A DNA stretch of 23,425 nucleotides from a virus. The position numbers and the translations under genes are program-made. The notes under the pieces are model-generated. The model searched no databases and had not been told where the DNA came from. It worked only from the letters and a program-made list of their open reading frames with translations. The stretch is from the IMG/VR virus record IMGVR_UViG_3300036859_000185, positions 1 through 23,425 of that record; one strand, 5' to 3'. Of this stretch, positions 7,886 through 16,149 are shown in pieces. Within the stretch, counting starts at the first letter, position 1; each line of letters starts with the position of its first letter.

Positions 7886-8626
7886 TCAACTTGGAGCCCC
7901 GACGGTGCTATAGGGGAAGCGATACTCTGCGGTGGTGAAACCGCGTTGCATGTTCAGTTGTCCGTAATCTGGCTGGATCAGCCCATCCCGGTCCTTGGCC
8001 ATCTGGAAAACCGGTCCACCGGCAACCTCGGACACAAGCTCCTCCAGCCGGTCCTCCTCGTACCCCCTCGCAAAAGCCCTGATCAGCGTGATCAGGAGCG
8101 TCTCGGCCCAGGTCGGGATGTTGGCAATGACCGTGGTGGCACCGCCGCCGGCGAACTCAGTCCATCCGGCTCTGTACCAGACGTTCAACGCGGCGGTAAT
8201 AGTCGAGGCTGGTGTCGGGTACAACTCCAGCCTGGCGATAGGCGGCGCGGTGGTGGTGTTAACCTGGGTCGGTTGCACGATGCAGCCGTAGTAGACGGCG
8301 GTGGCGTTGAGGTTGGCGGCCCGCAACATAGCCAAGCTCTGGAAGGTGGTGAGCTGGAAGGCGCTGGTCAGAGCCGAGGAGTATGAGTACGCGATCAGCT
8401 CCATGAAGTCGGACGGCAGCGGCACGTACGCGGTCGCGGCCGTGAAATCCAGCGAGGTCGGGGGTCGCTCCAGGAACTTCCACTGGTGCATGGTGCACAG
8501 AAACCGGCCAGCCTCGTTGACGATCTGGTCCTTGGTGGTAGTAACGTCGGTGACTATGACGGCAGGATCGCCGCCACCCAATGCATGGGTGATGACGGTT
8601 CTTAGACCTGCCAGTGTCAGAGCCAT
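7886..8626 (-). CDS. Head-tail adaptor protein
   Basis: 246 residues starting MALTLAGLRTVITHALGGGD. The ATG at 8626 has GGGAG three bases upstream, inside a hairpin described separately. The pattern IVNEAGRFLCTMHQWKFLER near the N-terminus, then a core with ARLELYPTPAS and LNVWYRAGWTEF, followed by a helical part (TWAETLLITLIRAFARGYEE) resembles adaptor proteins that ring the portal in short-tailed phages (T7 gp11 / P22 gp4 type role). It joins the portal to the nozzle protein encoded downstream. The C-terminal 40 residues are likely an extended arm. Confidence 0.8.
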   Translation of the reverse strand: MALTLAGLRTVITHALGGGDPAVIVTDVTTTKDQIVNEAGRFLCTMHQWKFLERPPTSLDFTAATAYVPLPSDFMELIAYSYSSALTSAFQLTTFQSLAMLRAANLNATAVYYGCIVQPTQVNTTTAPPIARLELYPTPASTITAALNVWYRAGWTEFAGGGATTVIANIPTWAETLLITLIRAFARGYEEDRLEELVSEVAGGPVFQMAKDRDGLIQPDYGQLNMQRGFTTAEYRFPYSTVGAPS

Positions 8627-8629
8627 GAA

Positions 8630-8663
8630 CTCCCGGCCAGAACTTGGGGGCTGTGGCCGGGAG
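8630..8663 (-). promoter_or_regulatory. 9-bp hairpin covering the adaptor gene's ribosome binding site
   Basis: Between the lectin-like gene and the adaptor gene a perfect 9-bp inverted repeat (CTCCCGGCC / GGCCGGGAG) surrounds a 16-base loop. In the minus-strand transcript the 3' arm contains the GGGAG ribosome binding site that lies three bases before the adaptor ATG. It could lower adaptor translation relative to capsid genes or protect a processed mRNA end. There is no U tract, so a classic terminator is unlikely. Confidence 0.6.
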
Positions 8664-8672
8664 GAAAGGAGA

Positions 8673-9482
8673 TTATCGCATCTGCGAGCAGAAGATGTAG
8701 TCTATGAAGCCGTTGTTAGCAGCGGAGCCTTGGGTCTTCTGCGTGTAGGACGGCGTCAGGCCGATCGGGGTAGTGGCGTGTGCCCCCAGCGGCAGGGCGG
8801 CCGTCTGGCTGGTGTGCTGGGCAACCTTGACCCCGTCTACATAGAAGTTGACCCGGTGGTTGGTAGCGTCTGTCGGCAGCACCTCAAACCGCAGCACGCT
8901 CCATGTGTTGTTCACCAAGGCCGGAGCGCCGGTCACGGTCGGGAGTGTCTCGCCGGTAGCTGAGTCTACTGTGCCGGCACCCTTGACAATCGGCAGGATC
9001 AGCCCGGAGGTGCCACGGATGGTAAATCCAATGGCATCTGTCACTCCGAGAGTCTGCCCACCGGCCGGCAAGAGCGTGGTGTCGGTGTCAGCGAGCCCGA
9101 CAAAGAGCAGGGTTCCTGCGATGGCCGAAGTGGCCAGCCTGACCTCGAAGTAGAGAGGTTTTTCTCGGACTATGACAAACGGCTCGCCGTTGAGCTGCAT
9201 CGATACCGAGTCGTTGTTGGTGCCAGCGTTGACGATGCGGATAACGCCACCAGCCCCAAAGGGCTGCACAGCCTTGAAGTTGGCGTTGTCTTCCACCAGA
9301 GGTATGGCCGAAGTGACGAGCGTGGTCAGCCACTGGGCCGCGTCGGCGGTGGAAGAGAACTTGGGACCGGTGGCGGTGGCACTGCCGCCGACTACGAAGT
9401 CTTCGAAGTACGTCGCCGGCATCGGGATGGACTCGCCAGCACCGAGGATGGGAGTGTAGAGAAATGCGCCTGGGATATTCAT
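8673..9482 (-). CDS. Lectin-fold-like virion surface protein
   Basis: 269 residues starting MNIPGAFLYTPILGAGESIP, with GGAG ten bases before the ATG. The pattern is of a concanavalin-like beta sandwich: FEDFVVGG, KPLYFEVRLATSAIAGTLLF, VGLADTDTTLLPAGG, then NNTWSVLRFEVLPTD, followed by VNFYVDGVKVAQHTSQT and a final FIDYIFCSQMR. The combination of a variable-angle strand, an FYVDG turn and a closing strand is usual for LamG-type or glucan-binding domains on phage capsids. It lies directly after the major capsid gene, so it is probably a capsid decoration protein with sugar-binding potential. Ligand and enzymatic activity are unknown. Confidence 0.8.
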   Translation of the reverse strand: MNIPGAFLYTPILGAGESIPMPATYFEDFVVGGSATATGPKFSSTADAAQWLTTLVTSAIPLVEDNANFKAVQPFGAGGVIRIVNAGTNNDSVSMQLNGEPFVIVREKPLYFEVRLATSAIAGTLLFVGLADTDTTLLPAGGQTLGVTDAIGFTIRGTSGLILPIVKGAGTVDSATGETLPTVTGAPALVNNTWSVLRFEVLPTDATNHRVNFYVDGVKVAQHTSQTAALPLGAHATTPIGLTPSYTQKTQGSAANNGFIDYIFCSQMR

Positions 9483-9497
9483 GGGTTGTGGCTCCTA

Positions 9498-10751
9498 TTA
9501 GGCGTTCGGGTACACAACGCCCTGGCGCTTGCGGGAGTTGCAGAACATGTTCCACCAGCAGTCCACAGGCACCACGGTGGTGTATGGCTGGTTGGGGTGC
9601 GGCATGATGTCCTTCTTGTAGAAGTACCGACGGCTGTGGAAGACCGGCGTGAGGTAGTTGCCGTTGATCCAGTAATAGCGGGGACCATCCGCCCAGTCGG
9701 CCGCGTACGGCTGGGCCGCTTCCGCGCCGGTAGTACCGCCCAACAGTGACGAGTCCTCGGCCACGTACTGGGTAGCACCCTCCTCCCAGTACAGCGCCGC
9801 GGTATCCAGGGCAGCGATGTACAAGAGTTCAATGCCGCCGTAGTTGGGACGCAGGAAGGCAGGATCTTGCCCGCCCGCAGCCGCGAAGCGGTCCTGGGAC
9901 TCCCGGCACATCTTCTCAAAGAGCACGATGCCCTTGAGTGAGCAGCAGATCATGAACCGCTTCATGTCCGCGTTCTCGAAATACTCGTCCTTGCTGCCGG
10001 GTGGTTTGAAGTCAACCTTGCGGTACATCCTGGCGAAGGCGTCGAACAGGCCGGTGTTGTTCCCGCCGGTGTCATCGGGATCGGCGAAGCTATAGGAAGA
10101 GACCTGGTTGCGCCAGCCGGATTCGGTGCTGGGATTGACGCCCATCAAGGTGGTCCATTGACCAGAGCCGGCATCCCCGGTAGCACGACCGGGCAGGAAG
10201 TTGTTGGCCGCATCGGTACCCTGGGCCTCGGTGAGAAAGGCTGGGATCGAGAACGGCAGGGAGCCGGTGGCCGACTCCATGTCCGTGGATCGCCCGTGTG
10301 CCGACTTCCAGATGTCGGCTTCGATGCCCTTGAGCATCGAGGTCCACATCCGCTGTTCCTTGATCCGCTTGAGCTTCTTGTAGACGACCTTCTGGGCATC
10401 GGTAGACAGGCCGTCGGGGACGTTGAGTTCGATTTCCTGGTCGGTCCAGGCCATGTGGTCGATCGAGAATCGCCAGTCAATCGACAGCTCGGTGGTCACT
10501 TGGGGGTTAGACCAGGTGAACGTCTGGTTGGGGAGATAGTGGTCGTAGGTGGACGACTCGTCGAACATCACGATGTCGCGGATCTCGCGCCCGCCTTGGA
10601 TCACCTTGTCCAGGCCCCGGCCTTTTAGGAGCCGGCCGAGCACGTAGGTCTGTGCCACCGCTTCGTTGATCACCTGCTCCGGGCCAGTGAGAAAGGCCGG
10701 GCCGGTGTTGAGAACAAAGTCATTGAAGTTCGAGAGGGCTGTGCCGGCCAT
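9498..10751 (-). CDS. Major capsid protein
   Basis: 417 residues starting MAGTALSNFNDFVLNTGPAF, with GGAGGG upstream. It follows the scaffold gene by 31 bases, the usual order. Features include the N-terminal segment AVAQTYVLGRLLKGRGLDKV, RDIVMFDESSTYDHYLPNQT (a long beta hairpin region expected for the E-loop of an HK97-type fold), a charged helix EIELNVPDGLSTDAQKVVYK, and the C-terminal strand YTTVVPVDCWWNMFCNSRKR ending GVVYPNA. The length is normal for major capsid proteins of short-tailed phages. The identity rests on order, size and overall pattern rather than a single motif. Confidence 0.9.
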   Translation of the reverse strand: MAGTALSNFNDFVLNTGPAFLTGPEQVINEAVAQTYVLGRLLKGRGLDKVIQGGREIRDIVMFDESSTYDHYLPNQTFTWSNPQVTTELSIDWRFSIDHMAWTDQEIELNVPDGLSTDAQKVVYKKLKRIKEQRMWTSMLKGIEADIWKSAHGRSTDMESATGSLPFSIPAFLTEAQGTDAANNFLPGRATGDAGSGQWTTLMGVNPSTESGWRNQVSSYSFADPDDTGGNNTGLFDAFARMYRKVDFKPPGSKDEYFENADMKRFMICCSLKGIVLFEKMCRESQDRFAAAGGQDPAFLRPNYGGIELLYIAALDTAALYWEEGATQYVAEDSSLLGGTTGAEAAQPYAADWADGPRYYWINGNYLTPVFHSRRYFYKKDIMPHPNQPYTTVVPVDCWWNMFCNSRKRQGVVYPNA

Positions 10752-10782
10752 GCCGGTTACCCTCCGCTAGTGCCCTTTTGGC

Positions 10783-11877
10783 CTAAAGCCCTGCCGAGAT
10801 CCTTCTGATCTCGGATTTGTCTTTGCCGGACAGGATCGCATCCAAGATGGCATCCTCCTTTTGGTCCGCCGTCATAGCCTTGGGCGAGACCTGCGCCTTG
10901 CCTGGCTGGGTGGGTTGGCCCTTGCTCTTGGCCTTGGAGTTGTCCGTGATGCGCTTCTGCCGCTGCACGGTGGTCTCTTCGGCCAGTTCGATGCGGGCCG
11001 AGTCCTCGATCAAGGGGATCAGGGTGTCGTAGTCCCCGGTCTTGATCAACGACGCGGCTCGCTTCTGGACCTTCTCCCACACCTCGTCGTCGGAGATGGA
11101 GGGGAACTTGTCCTTGAGACCGGCCCGCGCCTCGCGCATTTGGATGGTCTCAAGCTGGTTCATCGCGAACCTGATGGCGGGTTCGAGCCTGCTGACGGCC
11201 TCGTCGGCCATGGCTTGTGCGCGGGCGTACACGCCCTTGACAAACTTTTCGGCAGGCTCACGGGCGGCATCGCCCAAGAGGTCCACAAAGGGTTGGGTCG
11301 CCTCCCTGATCTCGCTCTCTGGGACAGGTTCAGCAGGTTTTCTGCCTTCTGTCTGGCGAGTGGTGACAACCTCCTTGGCGGCCTTCTCGGCCTTATCCAG
11401 CTTGGTCTTGTAGGAATCTATATCGCGTTGATTGGTGGCCCGCTTGAGCCCCCAATCCTTGACCCTTTTGGGGTCTTCTTTGATCAGCTTGTCCAAAGTA
11501 TCGCGGGGGATGCCGTCCCGTATCAGGGCCGCCACCGCCCTCCGCATAGTGTCATCATCAGCCTCCAGATCCTCGTCATCTGGGACAGCAGCCACCTCTT
11601 CCCGGTCGTCTTCCTCGTCCTCGATATCTCGCTCTTTGCTGGTCGGCTTGGCTTTTTCTGGCTCGACCCCCAGCAACCTGTCCAGCACGTTGTCGGCGTC
11701 TTTATCTATAGCCGCCGCCCTGTTGGTAGCGTTCTGTACTGCCTCTAGGGCTTCGGTCTCTTTGGTCGAGACCTTGGCCGCATCGGTGGAGGTGTACTGC
11801 GGCGTGGAGGGTGGTACGCCGGTGGCCTCGATAGTGCCGTTGCTGGTGCTGTCGGTCTTGGTTTGTCCGTCGCCCAT
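10783..11877 (-). CDS. Capsid scaffolding protein
   Basis: 364 residues, highly charged and almost wholly helical. It has an acidic N-terminal third (ERDIEDEEDDREEVAAVPDD and DEDLEADDDTMRRAVAALIR), a central coiled-coil (DSYKTKLDKAEKAAKEVVTT), and a basic C-terminus (QRQKRITDNSKAKSKGQPTQ) ending in DQKEDAILDAILSGKDKSEI. This acidic-helical design with a basic C-terminal capsid-binding end is characteristic of phage scaffolding proteins, which template procapsid assembly and leave before DNA packaging. It sits immediately upstream of the capsid gene. I see no protease Ser/His motif, so a protease fusion is unlikely. Confidence 0.85.
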   Translation of the reverse strand: MGDGQTKTDSTSNGTIEATGVPPSTPQYTSTDAAKVSTKETEALEAVQNATNRAAAIDKDADNVLDRLLGVEPEKAKPTSKERDIEDEEDDREEVAAVPDDEDLEADDDTMRRAVAALIRDGIPRDTLDKLIKEDPKRVKDWGLKRATNQRDIDSYKTKLDKAEKAAKEVVTTRQTEGRKPAEPVPESEIREATQPFVDLLGDAAREPAEKFVKGVYARAQAMADEAVSRLEPAIRFAMNQLETIQMREARAGLKDKFPSISDDEVWEKVQKRAASLIKTGDYDTLIPLIEDSARIELAEETTVQRQKRITDNSKAKSKGQPTQPGKAQVSPKAMTADQKEDAILDAILSGKDKSEIRRISAGL

Positions 11878-11905
11878 ATAGGTGTCTCGCTTTCAGGATA
11901 TGCCA

Positions 11906-13249
11906 TCAGCCGCCAGACGGCCACCAGCCCGCGTTAAACAAGTGCGGCTTGCGGATAATGCCGCCGCCACGGTATGTTCGGAAGGTCGTCCCAGATAGGA
12001 TCACGGTACCGCCGGTCAGGAGATTGTCTACGTCGAAAGACTCTAAGGTGTGCGTCTCGGCGTGGATATTGCAGTTATCCAGTCTCGCTACCCCGGCCGT
12101 GCCAGTCACGAGCAACTGTACGCCGTAGTTGCCGTTGCCGGTGGTGGTACCATTGGAGCCGGAAGCTCGGATGGTACAGTTACGCAGGGTAACGCGCGGA
12201 CTGCCAGTTTGCAGGTTGACTCCGCAGGCACGATTGGTGGAGCTGGGTCCGACCGCCTCGATGAAGCACCGCTCGGCGTACACGTCATGTGCATCCCCGC
12301 CGACCGCAAAGGCGTCGTACAGGCAGTTGATGTCGCAGTCGTACAAGCGCGCCCGCATCACGTTGGACGCTGCGCCGGTGTTGATGAGGAATCCATCGGT
12401 CCGGCCGCGCAGCCGCAGCCTGCGGCACTCGATGTACATCCCAGCAGTGAGCGTGTCGGTCCCGGCGTTACTGGCTCCGGCCGCGACAGTGTTGCCGCTG
12501 GCCGAGCCGTCGATGGTCATATCCTGGGCCAGACCTCGCCCAAGGAAAGCCAGGATCGGACCCATGGTTAGCCCGCTCTGTGTGCCCGTGATGACCGTGG
12601 CATCCATGCCGGCCCCAAAGACCGAGACGCCATCGGGTATGGTGAGCCTGGTGTTGTCGGTGCTGAGGGTGGCGAAGGTGCCTGGACCCACAATGACTGC
12701 ATCGCCAGCCGCACTTAAGTCAAGAGCGGCCCGGGCGGTCAGCTTAGGAGCCGCAGGGTCCAAGCCGGTGTTGCCGTCGTTACCGTTGGTGGCGACGTAG
12801 CGGTACGTGTTGAAGTAGCCCTTGTACATCCGCCCCAGCGTCAGGAGGGCCGTCTCGCTGATCCCGTTGATGTCGAGCCAGTTCACGGTGAACGAGACGG
12901 TGGCCGATTCGCTGGTGGCGTTCAGCGCGTGGCATTTCAGGATTTCACCAGTCGCACAGTACATCATCTGGTTCGAACCAAGTGTGTTGCCGAACACTGT
13001 TGATGTGGTGCCGTCTGGGTTCCCCTTGGCGAAGGACGATATTGCTCCTTTGCTGATTAACGTCGTCCCGTCGCTGGCGTAGCGGAGCAACCGAAGAACG
13101 ATGGAGTCGTTGTCATTTTGCAGCGCGGTCAGGCGGATGTCCGCGGTGTACAACCCCGATCGCGGAACAGTGAACGACCCGAATACGCCACCCGCCGTGG
13201 AGCTGCTGAGATCGACCGTGCCGGTATCAGTTTCGATGAGGATGGCCAT
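11906..13249 (-). CDS. Right-handed beta-helix protein (spike or capsid decoration)
   Basis: 447 residues. The ATG at 13249 is preceded by GAGGA and follows the upstream stop at once. Residues 1-130 form a beta-sandwich (GVFGSFTVPRSGLYTADIRL, TVSFTVNWLDINGI). At residue 151 a beta-helix starts with YVATNGNDGNTGLDPAAPKL, the usual entry of pectate-lyase-like or DUF1565-type helices, followed by AGDAVIVGPGTF. Rungs continue to about residue 420 (MRARLYDCDINCLYDAFAVG, VTLRNCTIRASGSNG, ARLDNCNIHAETHTLES). Such folds bind or cut polysaccharides. No catalytic residues can be assigned. It lies between portal-side genes and the scaffold, not in the fibre region, so a capsid-mounted spike is possible. 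Confidence 0.85.
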   Translation of the reverse strand: MAILIETDTGTVDLSSSTAGGVFGSFTVPRSGLYTADIRLTALQNDNDSIVLRLLRYASDGTTLISKGAISSFAKGNPDGTTSTVFGNTLGSNQMMYCATGEILKCHALNATSESATVSFTVNWLDINGISETALLTLGRMYKGYFNTYRYVATNGNDGNTGLDPAAPKLTARAALDLSAAGDAVIVGPGTFATLSTDNTRLTIPDGVSVFGAGMDATVITGTQSGLTMGPILAFLGRGLAQDMTIDGSASGNTVAAGASNAGTDTLTAGMYIECRRLRLRGRTDGFLINTGAASNVMRARLYDCDINCLYDAFAVGGDAHDVYAERCFIEAVGPSSTNRACGVNLQTGSPRVTLRNCTIRASGSNGTTTGNGNYGVQLLVTGTAGVARLDNCNIHAETHTLESFDVDNLLTGGTVILSGTTFRTYRGGGIIRKPHLFNAGWWPSGG

Positions 13250-13252
13250 GCG

Positions 13253-13660
13253 TTATTTCCTCGGGAGGTTGTCGGTCTTACCAGTGGCCAGAGTCTCGCG
13301 TGGCACCTGCGCCCAACCCTTGTAATCGGCGATGGCCTTGGCGTGCTTGGCGTTCTTGACCATGGGTCGTCCGATGGAATCATGCTGCTCGCCGGGAAGA
13401 TAGCGCGGTAAGGTGTTAGAGTAGAAGGGATAGCCTTGGTGGTCGGAGGGCTCGGCACATATCTGCGGCACAGCGAAGATGCGGTGCCAGACATTCCTGA
13501 CCCTCCATCCCTCAGCCGGTCCCCATAGGTACTCCAGGTCGCCGTCGTTCTTGGCCAGGTGCTCGTGGAAAACGATCCGCTCGGGCGGTGGGTGCCGCAT
13601 GGTGGCAAAGACGGTGCGCTTCTCGCCGGTGGCATAGTTGATGAACTCGTACTGCGGCAT
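13253..13660 (-). CDS. Head-region protein with FmdB-like N-terminus lacking cysteines
   Basis: 135 residues. The ATG at 13660 follows the upstream TAG with no gap. The N-terminus, MPQYEFINYATGEKRTVFAT then MRHPPPERI, has the spacing of the small FmdB-type zinc ribbon (Met-Pro-x-Tyr-Glu-Tyr... Met-x-x-Pro-Pro) but all the usual Cys pairs are absent. The remainder includes VWHRIFAVPQICAEP, LPRYLPGEQHDSIGRPMVKN and AKHAKAIADYKGWAQVP. This combination of a ribbon-like start and a basic middle segment is one I associate with phage head modules downstream of the portal. The function is unknown. Confidence 0.8.
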   Translation of the reverse strand: MPQYEFINYATGEKRTVFATMRHPPPERIVFHEHLAKNDGDLEYLWGPAEGWRVRNVWHRIFAVPQICAEPSDHQGYPFYSNTLPRYLPGEQHDSIGRPMVKNAKHAKAIADYKGWAQVPRETLATGKTDNLPRK

Positions 13661-13957
13661 CTACTTGCCCTTGCTGTCGGGGATAAAAGTCATGCCCTCG
13701 GCCCGGCAGACGTTGTTGCCACGGTCCTGCCATAAGAGCAGTGATCGGACCAGCCTACCACCGTTGATATGCATGATCTGGATCTTCTCATGCACATTCT
13801 TGCCATCGGTCCACTCGGCGATGGTCTCCCACCATCCTTCCGGCGGTACAGGACGCCCGGTAGACGGCCCGAGGTTCTTGATCGCCTCAGGGTCGTGGAT
13901 GGGATTAGTAACCCGAACGGGATGGGGCTTGGGTGGCTGGTCGAGTTCGATTGGCAT
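13661..13957 (-). CDS. Unknown 98-residue head-region protein
   Basis: Starts MPIELDQPPKPHPVRVTNPI when the ATG at 13957 is used, which has AAGGA eight bases upstream. In-frame ATGs at 13981 and 13990 give 8-11 extra residues but a longer overlap with the portal gene (53 bases already overlap). A Pro-rich N-terminal 50 residues (GPSTGRPVPPEGWWETIAEW) precede a mixed part (IQIMHINGGRLVRSLLLWQD) ending FIPDSKGK. No known family is recognised. Position, between the portal and the FmdB-like gene, suggests a minor head protein. Confidence 0.75.
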   Translation of the reverse strand: MPIELDQPPKPHPVRVTNPIHDPEAIKNLGPSTGRPVPPEGWWETIAEWTDGKNVHEKIQIMHINGGRLVRSLLLWQDRGNNVCRAEGMTFIPDSKGK

Positions 13958-15749
13958 TCTGGGTTCCTTGTGTCTGGCCATTAGATCCACGGTTGGCTAC
14001 CCCACCACCTTGGGCAAGTCTATTGACGGTGGGACGGCCGGCGTCAACCTGGTACTGCCCGGCCTGCGAGGCCAGCTTGCCTTCTGGCTGCTGCATCATA
14101 CCAGCTCCTGGGATGCCCATCATCATGCTGGCCAACTGGTAGTTGATGACGTTCTCCAGGGTCGGATCGTTGATGGAGTCCCCGACCCGCTTGATGAGCG
14201 CCCGCCAATCCACCCACGGCATCTGCGGGACCATAGGGGCGAGCTGGGCGATCAGCTCGGTGGTCTGCAAGGCCCTGGCTTGCCGGGTGGCCTCGCTGGT
14301 CCGCTCCATCGAGTACGGTTCGATCTCTAGTTCCAGATCCTCAAAGGCCGCTCCGGTGCCCGGTTCGAACAATCCGCCGTGGAACCACGGCTCGACCATA
14401 CCAGTGTCTACCGCCGCCTCGTCGCCCAGCGGGAAAACCACACGGTCGTCGTGGTACATATACCAGGCCGCCGTCATGAGGACGTTGGTAGTGGCCTCGG
14501 TGAACTGCTGCTTGATGAACGCCAACCGCAGCGAGCTGGCCTCCTCGGCAATCGATTCGGCGGTGGCGGTAGAACCACGCGTGTTGCCGCGCATGGCCTC
14601 GGAGATGCCGGAGTTGCGATCCAGCCGCTGCCGCAGCAAAGCCAGGTACTCGACGTGCTGTTGGGTAACTCCACCAATCTCGGTCTGCTGCACCTGGCTC
14701 TTATCTAGACCACCCTTGACCGGCACGATGTCGCCGTCGTTCCTGTTGACCTTCTGCTGAATCTGCGGGTCTGCGCCATCCACAAAGGCCAGGTTGCGGT
14801 AGCGGTTGAACGACTTCTGGGCCGTTCTAGCTACGTCGTTTAACTCCCGCGCTTGTCCCTCGGTCGCCGAGATCGGTGAGAGCGGGTAGGGGGAATCGGG
14901 GACTGGATAGACTCCGAACATCGTGTACGGACCCCAGCTCGGACCATAGAAGTCCCGTGGCTGGCGCGCCCAGTCGCCTTTGCCTTGCAGCTTACCGAAG
15001 CCCTGCCCAGCGAGGATCGTGTACAGCGCGCCGTGGAAGCCCTGATCGGGACCACCGGCGATAGACACCTCGGGACACCAGATGTCATAACCCACAATCT
15101 CCCGCCGATCCGGCACGTCAACGTCTCTAGACATCCGCCGGAGTTTATCCAGGTCGCCGCCAGCCGACGAGTCCTTGAGCATCTCGACGTTCCATCCCGA
15201 CATCGGGTCGGCTTCGGCTTCGGCGACGAGGTCATCTTTATCCCTGATCCACTGGTGGAAGACATAGCGTGCCTGTCCCATCTCCAGGGCCGCCGGGTCC
15301 ATCCCGAAACGCCGGGGGCTGAGCCGGCAGGTGGATGGCCAGTGCGGCACGGTATCCGAGTCCCATTGCCCAGGCTGCGGCACGTTGATGGTCAGGATCA
15401 CGCCGTAGGCAAACCCCATGTCGTAGGCGACCCTGACCAGGCGGGAGCGGAGCTTGGTGTCCCTGGCCCAGCGGTTGACGCCGTGCCGGATAGCGTCAGC
15501 CGCCAGCATGACGCTCCCGGTGCGGCGGGAGCGGACCAGCACGCGCGGGTTATCGAAGATGATCCGGGGGACCGTGAGCGAGAGATACTCGTAGGCGTGA
15601 TTCTCCGGGCTGTACTCGCCCTTGGAGCCGTCGTAGCCTGGTCCGACGTACGCCTTAACTTGGTCGGCGAGACAGTTGATCCGCGTGTCGCGGAGCTTCT
15701 CGGCCGACTCAATCTCCTGCATCAGGCAGGCCGGTTCACACTTGAGCAC
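13905..15749 (-). CDS. Portal protein
   Basis: 614 residues from a GTG at 15749, chosen because GGAG sits five bases upstream; a TTG at 15800 is possible but has no such site. The N-terminal segment AEKLRDTRINCLADQVKAYV, followed by NHAYEYLSLTVPRIIFDNPR and then VRVAYDMGFAYGVILTINVP, is typical of portals of short-tailed environmental phages. A helical clip/stem part follows (ELNDVARTAQKSFNRYRNLA; ALLRQRLDRNSGISEAMRGN) and a Gln/Asn/Gly-rich C-terminus (NRGSNGQTQGTQNANRTRP). The portal forms the twelve-part DNA channel that the terminase docks on. It lies downstream of the large terminase as usual, separated by two small genes. Confidence 0.9.
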   Translation of the reverse strand: MLKCEPACLMQEIESAEKLRDTRINCLADQVKAYVGPGYDGSKGEYSPENHAYEYLSLTVPRIIFDNPRVLVRSRRTGSVMLAADAIRHGVNRWARDTKLRSRLVRVAYDMGFAYGVILTINVPQPGQWDSDTVPHWPSTCRLSPRRFGMDPAALEMGQARYVFHQWIRDKDDLVAEAEADPMSGWNVEMLKDSSAGGDLDKLRRMSRDVDVPDRREIVGYDIWCPEVSIAGGPDQGFHGALYTILAGQGFGKLQGKGDWARQPRDFYGPSWGPYTMFGVYPVPDSPYPLSPISATEGQARELNDVARTAQKSFNRYRNLAFVDGADPQIQQKVNRNDGDIVPVKGGLDKSQVQQTEIGGVTQQHVEYLALLRQRLDRNSGISEAMRGNTRGSTATAESIAEEASSLRLAFIKQQFTEATTNVLMTAAWYMYHDDRVVFPLGDEAAVDTGMVEPWFHGGLFEPGTGAAFEDLELEIEPYSMERTSEATRQARALQTTELIAQLAPMVPQMPWVDWRALIKRVGDSINDPTLENVINYQLASMMMGIPGAGMMQQPEGKLASQAGQYQVDAGRPTVNRLAQGGGVANRGSNGQTQGTQNANRTRPATQAPSRSGY

Positions 15750-15819
15750 TTGTTCTCCATCGGTGTCATCACCGTGCCGATCAATCTCACATTCGAGCAA
15801 TCCAGGTGTGGCGGGAAGT

Positions 15820-16149
15820 TCACACGCTGCTCGTCAACCCGAGGAACCCTGGTGGTCTTTGCTCTTGTTCTTTTTTGGTTGCGTGTGCGCTCCTGATCAT
15901 CGAGTTCATAGCAGCCTCGTCCCATCGCTGGTTCTCCCTGGCAAGCGTGCTCTTTGGCTGTACACCCCTGGGCTGATAGACCATCCGCCGCCATTCCTCC
16001 AAGGTCGCGCCGTCAGAAAGCTTCTCCACCCGCATCCCCTGCGGCACCTCGATGACGAAGTGCATGTACCCGCCCCTGGCGACCGCCGCGATCACGGCAT
16101 CACCGACCCGGATAGGTCGATCGATCTCGGCTTTCATGACATATGGCAT
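15820..16149 (-). CDS. Unknown 109-residue packaging-region protein
   Basis: Starts MPYVMKAEIDRPIRVGDAVI. The ATG at 16149 has GGAG five bases upstream and is preferred to the ATG at 16137, which overlaps the upstream stop. The first half is beta-like (AAVARGGYMHFVIEVPQGMR) and the second half helical and basic (RRMVYQPRGVQPKSTLAREN; MIRSAHATKKEQEQRPPGFL). It is encoded between the large terminase and portal. No named family is recognised; a packaging accessory role is possible only by position. Confidence 0.8.
   Translation of the reverse strand: MPYVMKAEIDRPIRVGDAVIAAVARGGYMHFVIEVPQGMRVEKLSDGATLEEWRRMVYQPRGVQPKSTLARENQRWDEAAMNSMIRSAHATKKEQEQRPPGFLGLTSSV

Noticed and set aside
10861-11748. 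295-residue plus-strand frame inside the scaffold gene
   Set aside because: It is antisense to a convincing acidic, helical scaffold protein; the Leu/Gly/Asp-rich composition is a mirror of that gene.
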